Part shown: in pieces, positions 1-6,222 of the stretch
How positions within the stretch are numbered: position 1 is the stretch's first letter
Layout of the letters: each line of letters opens with the position of its first letter
Virus record (IMG/VR): IMGVR_UViG_3300017917_003592
Location: 1-25,237 of that record
Reading direction: 5' to 3' (one strand)
Length of the DNA: 25,237 nt
Source of the DNA: a virus
Notes under the pieces: model-generated
Told to the model about the DNA's origin: nothing
Databases searched by the model: none
Seen by the model: only the letters and a program-made list of their open reading frames with translations
Position numbers and translations under genes: made by a program

Positions 1-195
1 ACATTCATCTCCATCTATATCTACATATTGTGAATCTAGTAATAAATCAAAACCGATTATTTCCATTCCGTTTTCAGAAGAGTATATTTCCACATTTACC
101 ATATGGTAATCGACTCCATGTTTGTAGCAATAGTCATGAATAGCCTGATCGATATCAAATTTAGTATAACGCTGTTTTAATCTTGAATCGTTCAT
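1..195 (-). CDS. Hypothetical protein, 3' end cut by window edge
   Basis: An open frame starts at the ATG at 195-193 and runs off the left edge without a stop, giving 65 visible residues beginning MNDSRLKQRYTKFDIDQAIH. It is acidic and shows no signal peptide or membrane segment. I do not recognise a family. The sequence before the ATG (about 193-220, ACTAACA-AAGAAAG on the coding strand) is a degenerate copy of the leader found before the next four genes, which supports both the start and membership of the same gene series. No promoter lies between it and the gene at 232-567, so the two are probably co-transcribed. Confidence 0.6.
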   Translation of the reverse strand, partial: MNDSRLKQRYTKFDIDQAIHDYCYKHGVDYHMVNVEIYSSENGMEIIGFDLLLDSQYVDIDGDEC

Positions 196-231
196 TGTTT
201 TTTACTTTCTTTGTTAGTAGTTTTTATATTG

Positions 232-567
232 TTAATTTTCAATTAATTGTAATTTATTATAAATTTTTATAGAAATTTCCTCAATAAATTCGGAATCAAA
301 ATCACTTTCAAAATTATTTGAATTTAATGTTATTAATCTTTTTGATCCAATTGGAATACAATTAAAATTCGCATGTTCTAATATTGTCATATCATTATCT
401 TTCCATAGCAAAATAGACCAATAATTTTTTGAATCATTAAAAGAAACAATAATAGTTAAAAACTCATAAACTTTTTCTTTAATTTTTTCATAGGTAATAA
501 TAGTGAAAGTATCATTGAGACGATCACTAATCTGAATGTGGGTGATTTTTGGCTCTGCAGTGTTCAT
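232..567 (-). CDS. Hypothetical protein (111 aa)
   Basis: Soluble-looking 111-residue protein starting MNTAEPKITHIQISDRLND, with alternating hydrophobic stretches (FTIITYEKIKEKVYEFLTIIV) suggesting a small alpha/beta fold. No recognised domain, signal peptide or Cys motif. The start is supported by GAAAGGG about 7 bases before the ATG, within the conserved leader, and by the consensus promoter at 621-649. It is the first gene of its transcription unit and probably continues into the partial gene at the left edge, since no terminator is visible between them. Function unknown; its own early promoter fits a host-takeover or accessory role, which is inference. Confidence 0.65.
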   Translation of the reverse strand: MNTAEPKITHIQISDRLNDTFTIITYEKIKEKVYEFLTIIVSFNDSKNYWSILLWKDNDMTILEHANFNCIPIGSKRLITLNSNNFESDFDSEFIEEISIKIYNKLQLIEN

Positions 568-652
568 CGTTTTTTCCCTTTCGCGTTAGTTGGTTCGTTT
601 CCGTTTCACCTTACACTATTAATATATACCTAGATTTCTTTTTTGTCAATTG
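568..652 (-). promoter_or_regulatory. Early promoter and leader, copy 1
   Basis: On the minus strand a perfect -35 TTGACA (649-644), a 17-base spacer and a -10 TATATT (626-621) are followed by a leader ending in GCGAAAGGG before the ATG at 567. T-rich DNA upstream of the -35 could act as an UP element. Same layout as copies 2-4, with a GCG variant in the leader. Confidence 0.85.
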
Positions 653-705
653 GAAAAAAAGAAAAAAATAAAAAAAGTCTATTCCCATTTTTAAGAATAG
701 ACTTT
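653..705 (-). terminator. Rho-independent terminator after the DUF6011-like gene
   Basis: An 11-bp perfect stem (AAAGTCTATTC at 674-684 with GAATAGACTTT at 695-705) and a 10-base loop are followed on the minus strand by a T-rich tract at 653-673. It ends the gene at 721-1137, and the same T tract leads straight into the next -35 box. Confidence 0.85.
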
Positions 706-720
706 ATTTATTAAATTAAC

Positions 721-1137
721 TTATTCACTCATTTTCTTAATGCATTCCGGACCAATACCGGATTCTATACTTTTCGGGTTTGTTAATGTTCTGCCACATC
801 GGCCGCAACAACCACAATGATTAATCCCGTAACCTTCAGGAATAGATTTACTTTCCCAGACGATTTTTGTCGACCATCTGGCTACCCTGTAGATTACATT
901 ATCCGATATTACTTTGCTTGCTCGCGTTAAGACTATCTCTCCGGTTTGATCCTTCAACAATCCCAGATACGAATAATCATTTTCGTTGTCCGATCCTCTT
1001 AAAAACGACACAAAATAAATATAACCTTGTCCGTTTCGATTTTCCTTGCGATCTACTTTGTAGGTGTAGTGCTGTCCTTTGTCGTTGTTTACTGTGAAGA
1101 TTGCTTTTCCAGCTAGTACGAATTCCTTGCTAATCAT
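721..1137 (-). CDS. DUF6011-like small Cys-motif protein
   Basis: 138-residue protein. The N-terminal ~100 residues look beta-rich (GQHYTYKVDRKEN, GYIYFVSFLRG). The C-terminus carries a compact Cys motif: C108, C110, C111 and C114 in CGCCGRCGRTLTNP, then GIGPEC with C132. This pattern (CGRCGRxLTxPxS followed by GIGPxC) matches my knowledge of DUF6011 proteins of phages and actinobacteria, in which the Cys residues probably bind zinc. Function of the family is not known to me. The start has AAAGGG upstream in the conserved leader and lies behind promoter copy 2; a clear terminator follows, so it is a one-gene unit. Confidence 0.7.
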   Translation of the reverse strand: MISKEFVLAGKAIFTVNNDKGQHYTYKVDRKENRNGQGYIYFVSFLRGSDNENDYSYLGLLKDQTGEIVLTRASKVISDNVIYRVARWSTKIVWESKSIPEGYGINHCGCCGRCGRTLTNPKSIESGIGPECIKKMSE

Positions 1138-1220
1138 CGTTTACCCTTTCCCTGTTAGTTGGTTCGTTGGTTTTACCTTACATCATTAATATATACCTAG
1201 ATCGTTCGGTTGTCAATTGG
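1138..1220 (-). promoter_or_regulatory. Early promoter and leader, copy 2
   Basis: Minus-strand -35 TTGACA (1216-1211), 17-base spacer and -10 TATATT (1193-1188), then a leader containing AACCAACTAACAGGGAAAGG before the ATG at 1137. Nearly identical to copy 4, including the spacer. Confidence 0.88.
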
Positions 1221-1252
1221 AAAAAAAAGAAAAACAGGGCGATTTTTTTTCC
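1219..1252 (-). terminator. Weak A/T hairpin after the 67-aa gene
   Basis: GGAAAAAAAA (1219-1228) and TTTTTTTTCC (1243-1252) can pair around a 14-base loop, just past the stop of the gene at 1254-1457. The stem is nearly all A-T, so termination may be inefficient. It sits where copies 1, 3 and 4 have a strong hairpin. Confidence 0.3.
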
Positions 1253-1253
1253 A

Positions 1254-1457
1254 TTATTTTTTATTATATTCATCCATCATGTCTTTTACTCTAAAACGAT
1301 AACTATCAATTAAATAATTAATAACTGATCTTACAAAATCACTAACTTGATTTTTTTCGAGATATTCTCTCATGCTTTGAGGTGATCCAAATTGAAAATA
1401 AAAACAGGTATCAACAAAAATATCAAATTCTTCATTTGTCATGTTGCTGATGTCCAT
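1254..1457 (-). CDS. Small hypothetical protein (67 aa), paralogue of 1598-1807
   Basis: 67 residues, starting MDISNMTNEEFDIFVDTCFY, predicted mostly helical and without known domain. It aligns by eye with the next upstream gene: both begin MDxSxMT, have a central acidic/Glu-Leu helix, then (V/S)RSVI and an ID pair about 50 residues in. I read them as diverged duplicates. The ATG is preceded by AGGGAAAGG in the conserved leader and by promoter copy 3. Small size, own promoter and duplication suggest an early host-interaction protein, but no function can be assigned. Confidence 0.6.
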   Translation of the reverse strand: MDISNMTNEEFDIFVDTCFYFQFGSPQSMREYLEKNQVSDFVRSVINYLIDSYRFRVKDMMDEYNKK

Positions 1458-1533
1458 TGCTTTTTCCTTTCCCTGTTAGTTGGTTTTACCTTACACTATT
1501 AATATATACCTAAATCTCTTGATTGTCAATTGG
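1458..1533 (-). promoter_or_regulatory. Early promoter and leader, copy 3
   Basis: Minus-strand -35 TTGACA (1529-1524), 17-base spacer and -10 TATATT (1506-1501), then a shortened leader lacking the CGTTGG segment of copies 2 and 4 but keeping AACTAACAGGGAAAGG before the ATG at 1457. Confidence 0.87.
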
Positions 1534-1586
1534 AAAAAAAGAAAAAAAGAAAAAAAAATCCTATTCTCATTTTTGAGAATAGGATT
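1534..1586 (-). terminator. Rho-independent terminator after the 69-aa gene
   Basis: A 13-bp perfect stem (AATCCTATTCTCA at 1557-1569 with TGAGAATAGGATT at 1574-1586) and a TTTT loop are followed on the minus strand by a long T-rich tract to about 1534, directly abutting the -35 region of promoter copy 3. Confidence 0.9.
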
Positions 1587-1597
1587 CTACCTATCTT

Positions 1598-1807
1598 TTA
1601 TTTTTTAATTCCACATGGAACTCTTCCATATGAATCTACCTGATGTTTTTTGCAGGTATCAATCATGTGCTGAATTACTGATCTGGAAAAATGATCATCA
1701 TAAGTATCGAGAGCGTTTTCCATTTCTTTAACCGTAGCATAAATCATAAATGAGTGAATGTTGTTGTAGAGTCTTCTTTGAAAATCTGTCATCTTGCTCT
1801 TGTCCAT
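1598..1807 (-). CDS. Small hypothetical protein (69 aa), paralogue of 1254-1457
   Basis: 69 residues, starting MDKSKMTDFQRRLYNNIHSF, mostly helical, no known domain. It shares the MDxSxMT start, the internal RSVI and the ID pair with the neighbouring 67-aa protein. The ATG follows the conserved AGGGAAAGG leader under promoter copy 4, and a strong terminator lies just past the stop, so it is a single-gene unit. Two Cys residues near the end (C52 and C65) are not arranged in a recognisable metal site. Function unknown. Confidence 0.6.
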   Translation of the reverse strand: MDKSKMTDFQRRLYNNIHSFMIYATVKEMENALDTYDDHFSRSVIQHMIDTCKKHQVDSYGRVPCGIKK

Positions 1808-1891
1808 CGTCTTTTCCTTTCCCTGTTAGTTGGTTCGTTGGTTTTACCTTACATCATTAATATATACCTAGATCGTTCGGTTGTCAATTGG
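1808..1891 (-). promoter_or_regulatory. Early promoter and leader, copy 4
   Basis: Minus-strand -35 TTGACA (1887-1882), 17-base spacer and -10 TATATT (1864-1859), followed by a leader almost the same as copy 2 and ending in AGGGAAAGG before the ATG at 1807. Confidence 0.88.
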
Positions 1892-1939
1892 AAAAAAAGA
1901 AAAAAAGAAAAAAAATCTATTCCCATTTCTGGGAATAGA
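1891..1939 (-). terminator. Rho-independent terminator of the terminase unit
   Basis: A 10-bp perfect stem (TCTATTCCCA at 1916-1925 with TGGGAATAGA at 1930-1939) and a 4-base loop, then a T-rich tract on the minus strand at 1891-1915. It closes the unit that ends with the gene at 1970-2434 and shares the CTATTC/GAATAG core of the other hairpins here. Confidence 0.88.
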
Positions 1940-1969
1940 CGGTATGAATGTATAGTATAAATTCGTCTA

Positions 1970-2434
1970 TTATAGGACAGGAACTACCGTTAATGTAGTT
2001 GGACTATTTCCGGTGCCACTAGCGAAAAATCTATTTACAATTTTTGAAGTAAAACAATTCGGAGTGTTATTATTAAATGAATCGGACACATATAATACAA
2101 TTTTTACTGTTTCATTATTTTGAATAATTAAATTGCATGAATTATAAAACATAATAAATTGAATAAATATAGTAGGAGTATTTGGATCATTAGAATAATT
2201 CCAACTACAACCGTTTCCTCCTGATCCTGGGGTTCCGTTATAGGTATAAGTTAAAGTAAAATTGCCGTTAAAATTTTCAAAATCTTGAGTAAATCCCGAT
2301 AAATTAACTGTCCATTGGTTGGATGCTACAGAATTAACACAATGGACACAATCACAATTATTTCCCGATCCTCCTCCGTTCGCTCCACTTTTTACAATTC
2401 CAGATAGTCCAGACAAGCCAGTGTCGGAATGCAT
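1970..2434 (-). CDS. Putative virion-associated Cys/Gly-rich beta protein
   Basis: 154 residues. After a Ser-Gly-rich N-terminus (LSGLSGIVKSGANGGGSGN) comes a CDCVHC cluster and a long Asn/Thr-rich beta segment (WTVNLSGFTQDF, FTLTYTYNG) with two more Cys and a final TTLTVVPVL strand. The composition resembles small surface or decoration proteins of phages, and the overall pattern loosely recalls the C-terminal domain of the Ser-Gly protein at 20663-21541. No family is recognised with confidence. The start is fixed by GGAGG in the end of the preceding gene (TAA to ATG is one base apart). Last gene before the terminator at 1891-1939. Confidence 0.55.
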   Translation of the reverse strand: MHSDTGLSGLSGIVKSGANGGGSGNNCDCVHCVNSVASNQWTVNLSGFTQDFENFNGNFTLTYTYNGTPGSGGNGCSWNYSNDPNTPTIFIQFIMFYNSCNLIIQNNETVKIVLYVSDSFNNNTPNCFTSKIVNRFFASGTGNSPTTLTVVPVL

Positions 2435-2435
2435 T

Positions 2436-2801
2436 TTATTCCCTCCAATGGTTCAATACAGAAAGTTTTCCAGATATTCCAGCGCCTCCTGCGCTCAATG
2501 TAATAATCAGCGCGGTATTTACCGATCCTCTCAATGGCGGTAGAAACGGAATAAAACCCACACCACTAGCCGTAACGTCTACAGAAAAAACTGTATTCCC
2601 CGATCCATCTTCTATTTTCAAATTCGCATTTGTTGGAGTTCCGCCACTATACGAAAAAGCAATTCCACTAATGCAATGCGATTGTGATGAAACGGCTGAA
2701 TAGGTTACTACCGCATTTGTATTAGTTCCAGGAGTATGAACGTTAGCCGTTTCGGCCGCACACGATCCAAGTTTAGAACAATTTTCTAAATAAACGCCCA
2801 T
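2436..2801 (-). CDS. Putative small virion structural protein (121 aa)
   Basis: 121-residue, Ala/Ser/Gly/Thr-rich protein with alternating hydrophobic strands (ISGIAFSYSGG, NLKIEDGSGNTVFSV, ALIITLSAGGAGISGKL), as expected for an all-beta fold such as a head decoration or fibre-associated protein. Four Cys lie at the N-terminal side. No signal peptide. Its RBS (AGAAAGG) lies in the last codons of the upstream gene, so translation is probably coupled. Placement in the terminase unit supports a virion role; this is inference, and no specific family is recognised. Confidence 0.5.
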   Translation of the reverse strand: MGVYLENCSKLGSCAAETANVHTPGTNTNAVVTYSAVSSQSHCISGIAFSYSGGTPTNANLKIEDGSGNTVFSVDVTASGVGFIPFLPPLRGSVNTALIITLSAGGAGISGKLSVLNHWRE

Positions 2802-2802
2802 A

Positions 2803-2973
2803 TTATTTAGCCTTTCTCAATTGTTGTTTTAATTCGTTTAATTCTTTTTCCAATAAATTAATTTTTAGATGGAACCATACTTCACATTCTGTCGCTCGTT
2901 TGACAACACCATTTTCATCTATAACTATATAATAGTCTTTTTCTGGTTCTTTTTTAACTGTGTATTGATTCAT
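2803..2973 (-). CDS. Small coiled-coil protein (56 aa)
   Basis: Starts MNQYTVKKEPEKDYYIVIDE; a short N-terminal strand pair (YYIVIDENGVVKRA) is followed by a Leu/Lys/Glu helix that looks like a coiled coil. I prefer the ATG at 2973 because AGGGGAG lies 8 bases upstream, within the end of the large terminase gene; an in-frame TTG at 2997 would add eight residues and lacks a good RBS. No family recognised. Small coiled-coil proteins near terminase can be scaffold or head-completion accessories, but nothing here shows that. Confidence 0.5.
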   Translation of the reverse strand: MNQYTVKKEPEKDYYIVIDENGVVKRATECEVWFHLKINLLEKELNELKQQLRKAK

Positions 2974-2977
2974 TTTT

Positions 2978-4459
2978 TTATTCTCCCCTACGTCCAAAAG
3001 TTACAGGACTATCATTGTATTTTGTTTTATATTTATCAAAACATAAAACAATATAAGCTGTCGCATCTACTTGATCGTCATGTGTATCGTCAATTCCGGT
3101 AAAACTACATAATTCATAAATATAATCATCTAACCATGTTGCGGACAATGGCAAAAATATTTCGCGTTGAGACATTCTAACAATCATTGGGGTTGCTCGA
3201 ACTAATTTTGATTTTCCTTCCGTTGATAACATTTTTACCGTAGGTATACCTGAAAAATTTTTAGCTTGCCTCGCGTAGGCGCTTTGAGAAAATTCCGATT
3301 CAATTCCAATATAAGAGGGTTTCCATCTTTTGCATACTTCGGCTATTCTCGGCACTACATTTTCAACCGCTATTTTTTCTCTTACTACTTCTAAAATAAG
3401 TATTGATCCTTTTGGTGTTAATCCCGCAACAATTATAGCCGTATAATCTGAATTTTCAGAAATTCCACCGGCCGGATCAACACATATAATAATTTCACAT
3501 TGATAATGTTTTGCTATTTCTTTTGTATAAGGTAAATAATAAGCATCACCTAAATCGGTATAATGTTGTAACCATTCTCGTTTTATATGTCCTTCTGAAT
3601 GTGCGGACCAATCTCCGTATCTTAGCCTATCTCTTTCTATCGGCAATAACTCTTGCAAAGATTGTTCGTAACTTTTTGAGTCTAAATGTGGATTGTCTTC
3701 TAACCTTGCGGGTATAAAAACCCTGTCATTTTCTTGTGATGATTTCCATATTTTAGAAAATTGCTCGTCTGTTTTTTTGCTAAAATAATCGGCTGGAATA
3801 AATCTTTTTTTAACCCATTCATGTCCTTTCCCTCCTGGGTTAGTAGTAGCTCGCATTCGCAACGAAACTGTGGACAATTCCCCGGTTGACGGTTTTCGCA
3901 ACCTAGAAAATAAATACGTATATCTTTGCTCTGTATGTTGTGTTAATTCATCAATGCCAATAAATTGATACCTGGCACCTTGATATTGATATACGTCGTT
4001 ATCGTTTGATAAATATCCAAAAGTTATGGTACTAAATCCCTTTTTATTTGTACATGGAAATTTCCATCGTCTTGATTGCGCGGACCATTCCGCAGAAGTA
4101 TTTCCCCACCAGCTTTGCGATCTAGGAATCAATCCATCCGGTTGATTTAGATCGGGAAACGACGATCTAAGTATCAAAGCTGAATAATTAGGTACATCTA
4201 AAAACTGTGCAGCTGATGCTAAAAGCGCTTCAGTTTTTCCACCTCCAGCCGCGCCACCGTACAGAATTTCTCTAGCTGGAATAGACAGAAACAACGATTG
4301 TTTTTTAGTTGGTGTTTTAGGTATCCAATTGTTTTCTATCACATACTTCCGGTAATTTCTCAACAATTGTGTTAATTGGTTGGTATTGAATCCCGAAGTA
4401 ATTAAGTAGCTCTCTGATTGCTTCGGGATCAAGTCCGGTTTTCTGTTCAATTGTTTCAT
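2978..4459 (-). CDS. terL: Terminase large subunit (ATPase-nuclease)
   Basis: Packaging motor that cuts concatemeric DNA and drives it into the prohead through the portal. Visible: Walker A GGAAGGGKT (residues 68-76), Walker B FIGIDE (166-171), coupling motif TTNPGG (205-210), then an RNase H-like nuclease with D328 in CVDPAGG, E387 in GIESEF and the HDDQVDAT motif (460-467). Both domains are intact and the ~490-residue length is normal. The annotated ATG overlaps the preceding gene by 143 bases and has no Shine-Dalgarno; the GTG at 4342 (residue 40, just before ENNWIPKTPTKKQ) has GGAAG upstream and may be the real start. Unusually, no portal gene follows within this unit; the portal lies at the other end of the window. 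Confidence 0.95.
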   Translation of the reverse strand: MKQLNRKPDLIPKQSESYLITSGFNTNQLTQLLRNYRKYVIENNWIPKTPTKKQSLFLSIPAREILYGGAAGGGKTEALLASAAQFLDVPNYSALILRSSFPDLNQPDGLIPRSQSWWGNTSAEWSAQSRRWKFPCTNKKGFSTITFGYLSNDNDVYQYQGARYQFIGIDELTQHTEQRYTYLFSRLRKPSTGELSTVSLRMRATTNPGGKGHEWVKKRFIPADYFSKKTDEQFSKIWKSSQENDRVFIPARLEDNPHLDSKSYEQSLQELLPIERDRLRYGDWSAHSEGHIKREWLQHYTDLGDAYYLPYTKEIAKHYQCEIIICVDPAGGISENSDYTAIIVAGLTPKGSILILEVVREKIAVENVVPRIAEVCKRWKPSYIGIESEFSQSAYARQAKNFSGIPTVKMLSTEGKSKLVRATPMIVRMSQREIFLPLSATWLDDYIYELCSFTGIDDTHDDQVDATAYIVLCFDKYKTKYNDSPVTFGRRGE

Positions 4460-4877
4460 ATTGTTGATTGTTATTAATTACTTGGACATTATTTGTACTG
4501 TTATATTTATCTGGGTATTCTCCACGCAATAAAGAAATATCACGCAAAATTGCAAGAGCTGTTCTTATGTCTCCAATTTTTACACTTTCGGAAAATAGCC
4601 TTTCTCGCCTAGCCAAACTGATTGAAATGTTTTTTCTTCTGTTTGTTATCTCGCTACTTATTATTTCTTTATGTGCTTTATTTATTAATAGTTTTATATG
4701 TGAAAAAGATAATTTATTGCATCCTTCTTCCGGCGTCCAAGATGTACCCTGTTCGTCTTGTTTTTGGCTAATATATATTTTAACGTCCCTAGAGGAAGCG
4801 CCATTTAATACTAATTCTACTAATTCGGAAATTCTTTTTTGGTGTTTTACATTTGTTGATCCTTCTTTTCTCGGCAT
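4317..4877 (-). CDS. Probable terminase small subunit
   Basis: 186 residues. The start (MPRKEGSTNVKHQKRISELV) is followed by a helix-turn-helix-like region (residues ~15-70: ELVLNGASSRDVKIYI, then LSFSHIKLLINKAH), a long basic helix with SLARRERLFSESVKIGD and then an RTALAILRDISLLRGEYP motif typical of small-terminase-type proteins located next to TerL. The C-terminal ~60 residues are less conserved-looking and overlap the TerL reading frame. AAGGAG eight bases before the ATG supports the start. It sits 25 bases after the second sigma-like gene. Role inferred: DNA recognition and regulation of TerL. Confidence 0.75.
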   Translation of the reverse strand: MPRKEGSTNVKHQKRISELVELVLNGASSRDVKIYISQKQDEQGTSWTPEEGCNKLSFSHIKLLINKAHKEIISSEITNRRKNISISLARRERLFSESVKIGDIRTALAILRDISLLRGEYPDKYNSTNNVQVINNNQQYETIEQKTGLDPEAIRELLNYFGIQYQPINTIVEKLPEVCDRKQLDT

Positions 4878-4902
4878 AGTTAAACTCCTTCTATTTTTTA
4901 TA

Positions 4903-5520
4903 TCACCATATTTTTAGAAATGCAATTTCTTTTATTTCGTTTTTATGATTTCTTAATTTTTTCATACAGGAAGACAAAGCATTTTTAACCCCAAACTCCG
5001 AACTATATTTGAATTTTTTAGCTATATCAATCATTGACATTTTTTTAACGTATCTGCTATAAATTATATTAAATTCTTTTTCCGTTATTAATGTTTTAAT
5101 TTTATTCCAAAAATCTTTTACATCTTTTTTTTCTGTTTCATTATATTGGTTTTTTTCTGTTTTTTGGCCTAAATATTTTTTTGACAAATTTTGACTATAA
5201 TCTGTAAAATTAGTTACAACAGTTTTTTTTAATTTTATTGGCGCTCTTGTAACGCCATTTTTTATATTATACCTTCTTTTTTTATATATTTCCGTTTTCA
5301 AACACCAGGACAATAACGTTCCAAAATTACACTTTTTAGATTCATCAAAACGAATAGCACAACGATACAAAGCATCGTGTGCAATTTCTTTCCAATCTTC
5401 TGGATAAATTTCATTCCTTTTTATCAATTTTTTTTTCATTAAAAAATATGCTAAATGTTCATTTTGCTCAATCAATTTTTTTTGTTTATCATTTAATCTC
5501 GGCAATTCTTTTTTTCTCAT
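4903..5520 (-). CDS. Phage sigma-70-like factor (second of a tandem pair)
   Basis: 205-residue, very Lys-rich protein. Residues ~41-83 resemble sigma region 2 (EDWKEIAHDALYRCAIRFDE, then NFGTLLSWCLKTEIYKKRR), and residues ~145-190 resemble region 4, a helix-turn-helix (ITEKEFNIIYSRYVKKMSMI, then IAKKF...KKLRN). It is a paralogue of the upstream gene: both start LNDxQxKLI and have FWxKI before region 4. It begins two bases after that gene's stop, with AGGT as a weak RBS, and is followed by the terminase genes. Likely redirects RNA polymerase to late phage promoters. It could instead be a sigma-like regulator without polymerase binding; identification rests on motif pattern only. Confidence 0.7.
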   Translation of the reverse strand: MRKKELPRLNDKQKKLIEQNEHLAYFLMKKKLIKRNEIYPEDWKEIAHDALYRCAIRFDESKKCNFGTLLSWCLKTEIYKKRRYNIKNGVTRAPIKLKKTVVTNFTDYSQNLSKKYLGQKTEKNQYNETEKKDVKDFWNKIKTLITEKEFNIIYSRYVKKMSMIDIAKKFKYSSEFGVKNALSSCMKKLRNHKNEIKEIAFLKIW

Positions 5521-5522
5521 TT

Positions 5523-6188
5523 TTAACCTAACAATAAATCTTCAAATTCTTTTATATTATTTGCTTTTCTAGCTTTTGCTATTATTCGCAGTTTTGTCAT
5601 AGCGTGCCTAATTATATTAACTGAAGTAGTATAGTTTTTATTTTGTCCCATATCTTTAACTATTTGAACATTTGTCATACCTAATAAAAATTTATTTTTT
5701 ACAAATAACCATTGTTCTGGCGTTAGCATGTTTTCTATTTTTTTCCAAAAAACATTTCTGTCTTCATTACTATATTTTTCTTCTGGAGATTTTCTAAGTT
5801 TATTATCAATACTTAAAACATCTTTAATAAAAAAAATATCACTTGTACGATCATTATTTAATTCTTTATCGAAAGAATGATTATAAAAAATATCTCTTTT
5901 TTTTTCTGGAGTATATGTAATCCCACCGGTTCTATTTTTTCTAACAGATTCGCAATAATAATATTTTACATAATAATATAAAAATGTGTGAAATTTATAT
6001 TTTCTACTTGGATCAAATTTTAGAGCCGCACCGACTAAAGAATCATGAACTATTTCTTCTTCATCCTGTTTGTTTATAAACATTCTTCCCTTGCTTTTTG
6101 CATGAATTTTATTAAAAAAATATTTACATACTTTTATATTATTTATTATTAATTTCTGTTGTTGATCATTTAATTTATTTTTGTTCAT
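5523..6188 (-). CDS. Phage sigma-70-like factor (first of a tandem pair)
   Basis: 221 residues. Region 2-like segment at ~41-86 (QDEEEIVHDSLVGAALKFDP, then FHTFLYYYVKYYYCESVRK) with the FDPSRxxxFxTFL pattern typical of sigma region 2, and a region 4-like helix-turn-helix at ~154-203 (LTPEQWLFVKNKFLLGMT, then HAMTKLR). No clear Shine-Dalgarno precedes the ATG at 6188; the start lies inside a 29-bp sequence that is repeated at 6331-6359. The 147-base gap upstream carries repeated ACGACGCAAT boxes. Position between the replication genes and terminase suggests a middle-to-late switch; that role is inference from known phage sigma factors such as SPO1 gp28 and T4 gp55. Confidence 0.75.
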   Translation of the reverse strand: MNKNKLNDQQQKLIINNIKVCKYFFNKIHAKSKGRMFINKQDEEEIVHDSLVGAALKFDPSRKYKFHTFLYYYVKYYYCESVRKNRTGGITYTPEKKRDIFYNHSFDKELNNDRTSDIFFIKDVLSIDNKLRKSPEEKYSNEDRNVFWKKIENMLTPEQWLFVKNKFLLGMTNVQIVKDMGQNKNYTTSVNIIRHAMTKLRIIAKARKANNIKEFEDLLLG

Positions 6189-6198
6189 TGTTTTGAAT
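6170..6198. repeat. 29-bp direct repeat, copy 1
   Basis: Sequence TTAATTTATTTTTGTTCATTG... matches 6331-6359 at 28 of 29 positions. This copy spans the first codons and the region just before the ATG of the upstream sigma-like gene. Confidence 0.9.
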
Positions 6199-6222
6199 CA
6201 TTAAAAAATAGTTTTTTTAATT

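Noticed and set aside
2974-2997. TTG start that would lengthen the small coiled-coil protein by eight residues
   Set aside because: The downstream ATG at 2973 has a well-placed AGGGGAG site and only a small overlap is lost; the TTG has none.
4468-4917. 149-codon plus-strand frame opposite the terminase small subunit
   Set aside because: It is the complement of a well-supported gene, hydrophobic because of AT-rich antisense codons, and has no RBS or neighbours on that strand.
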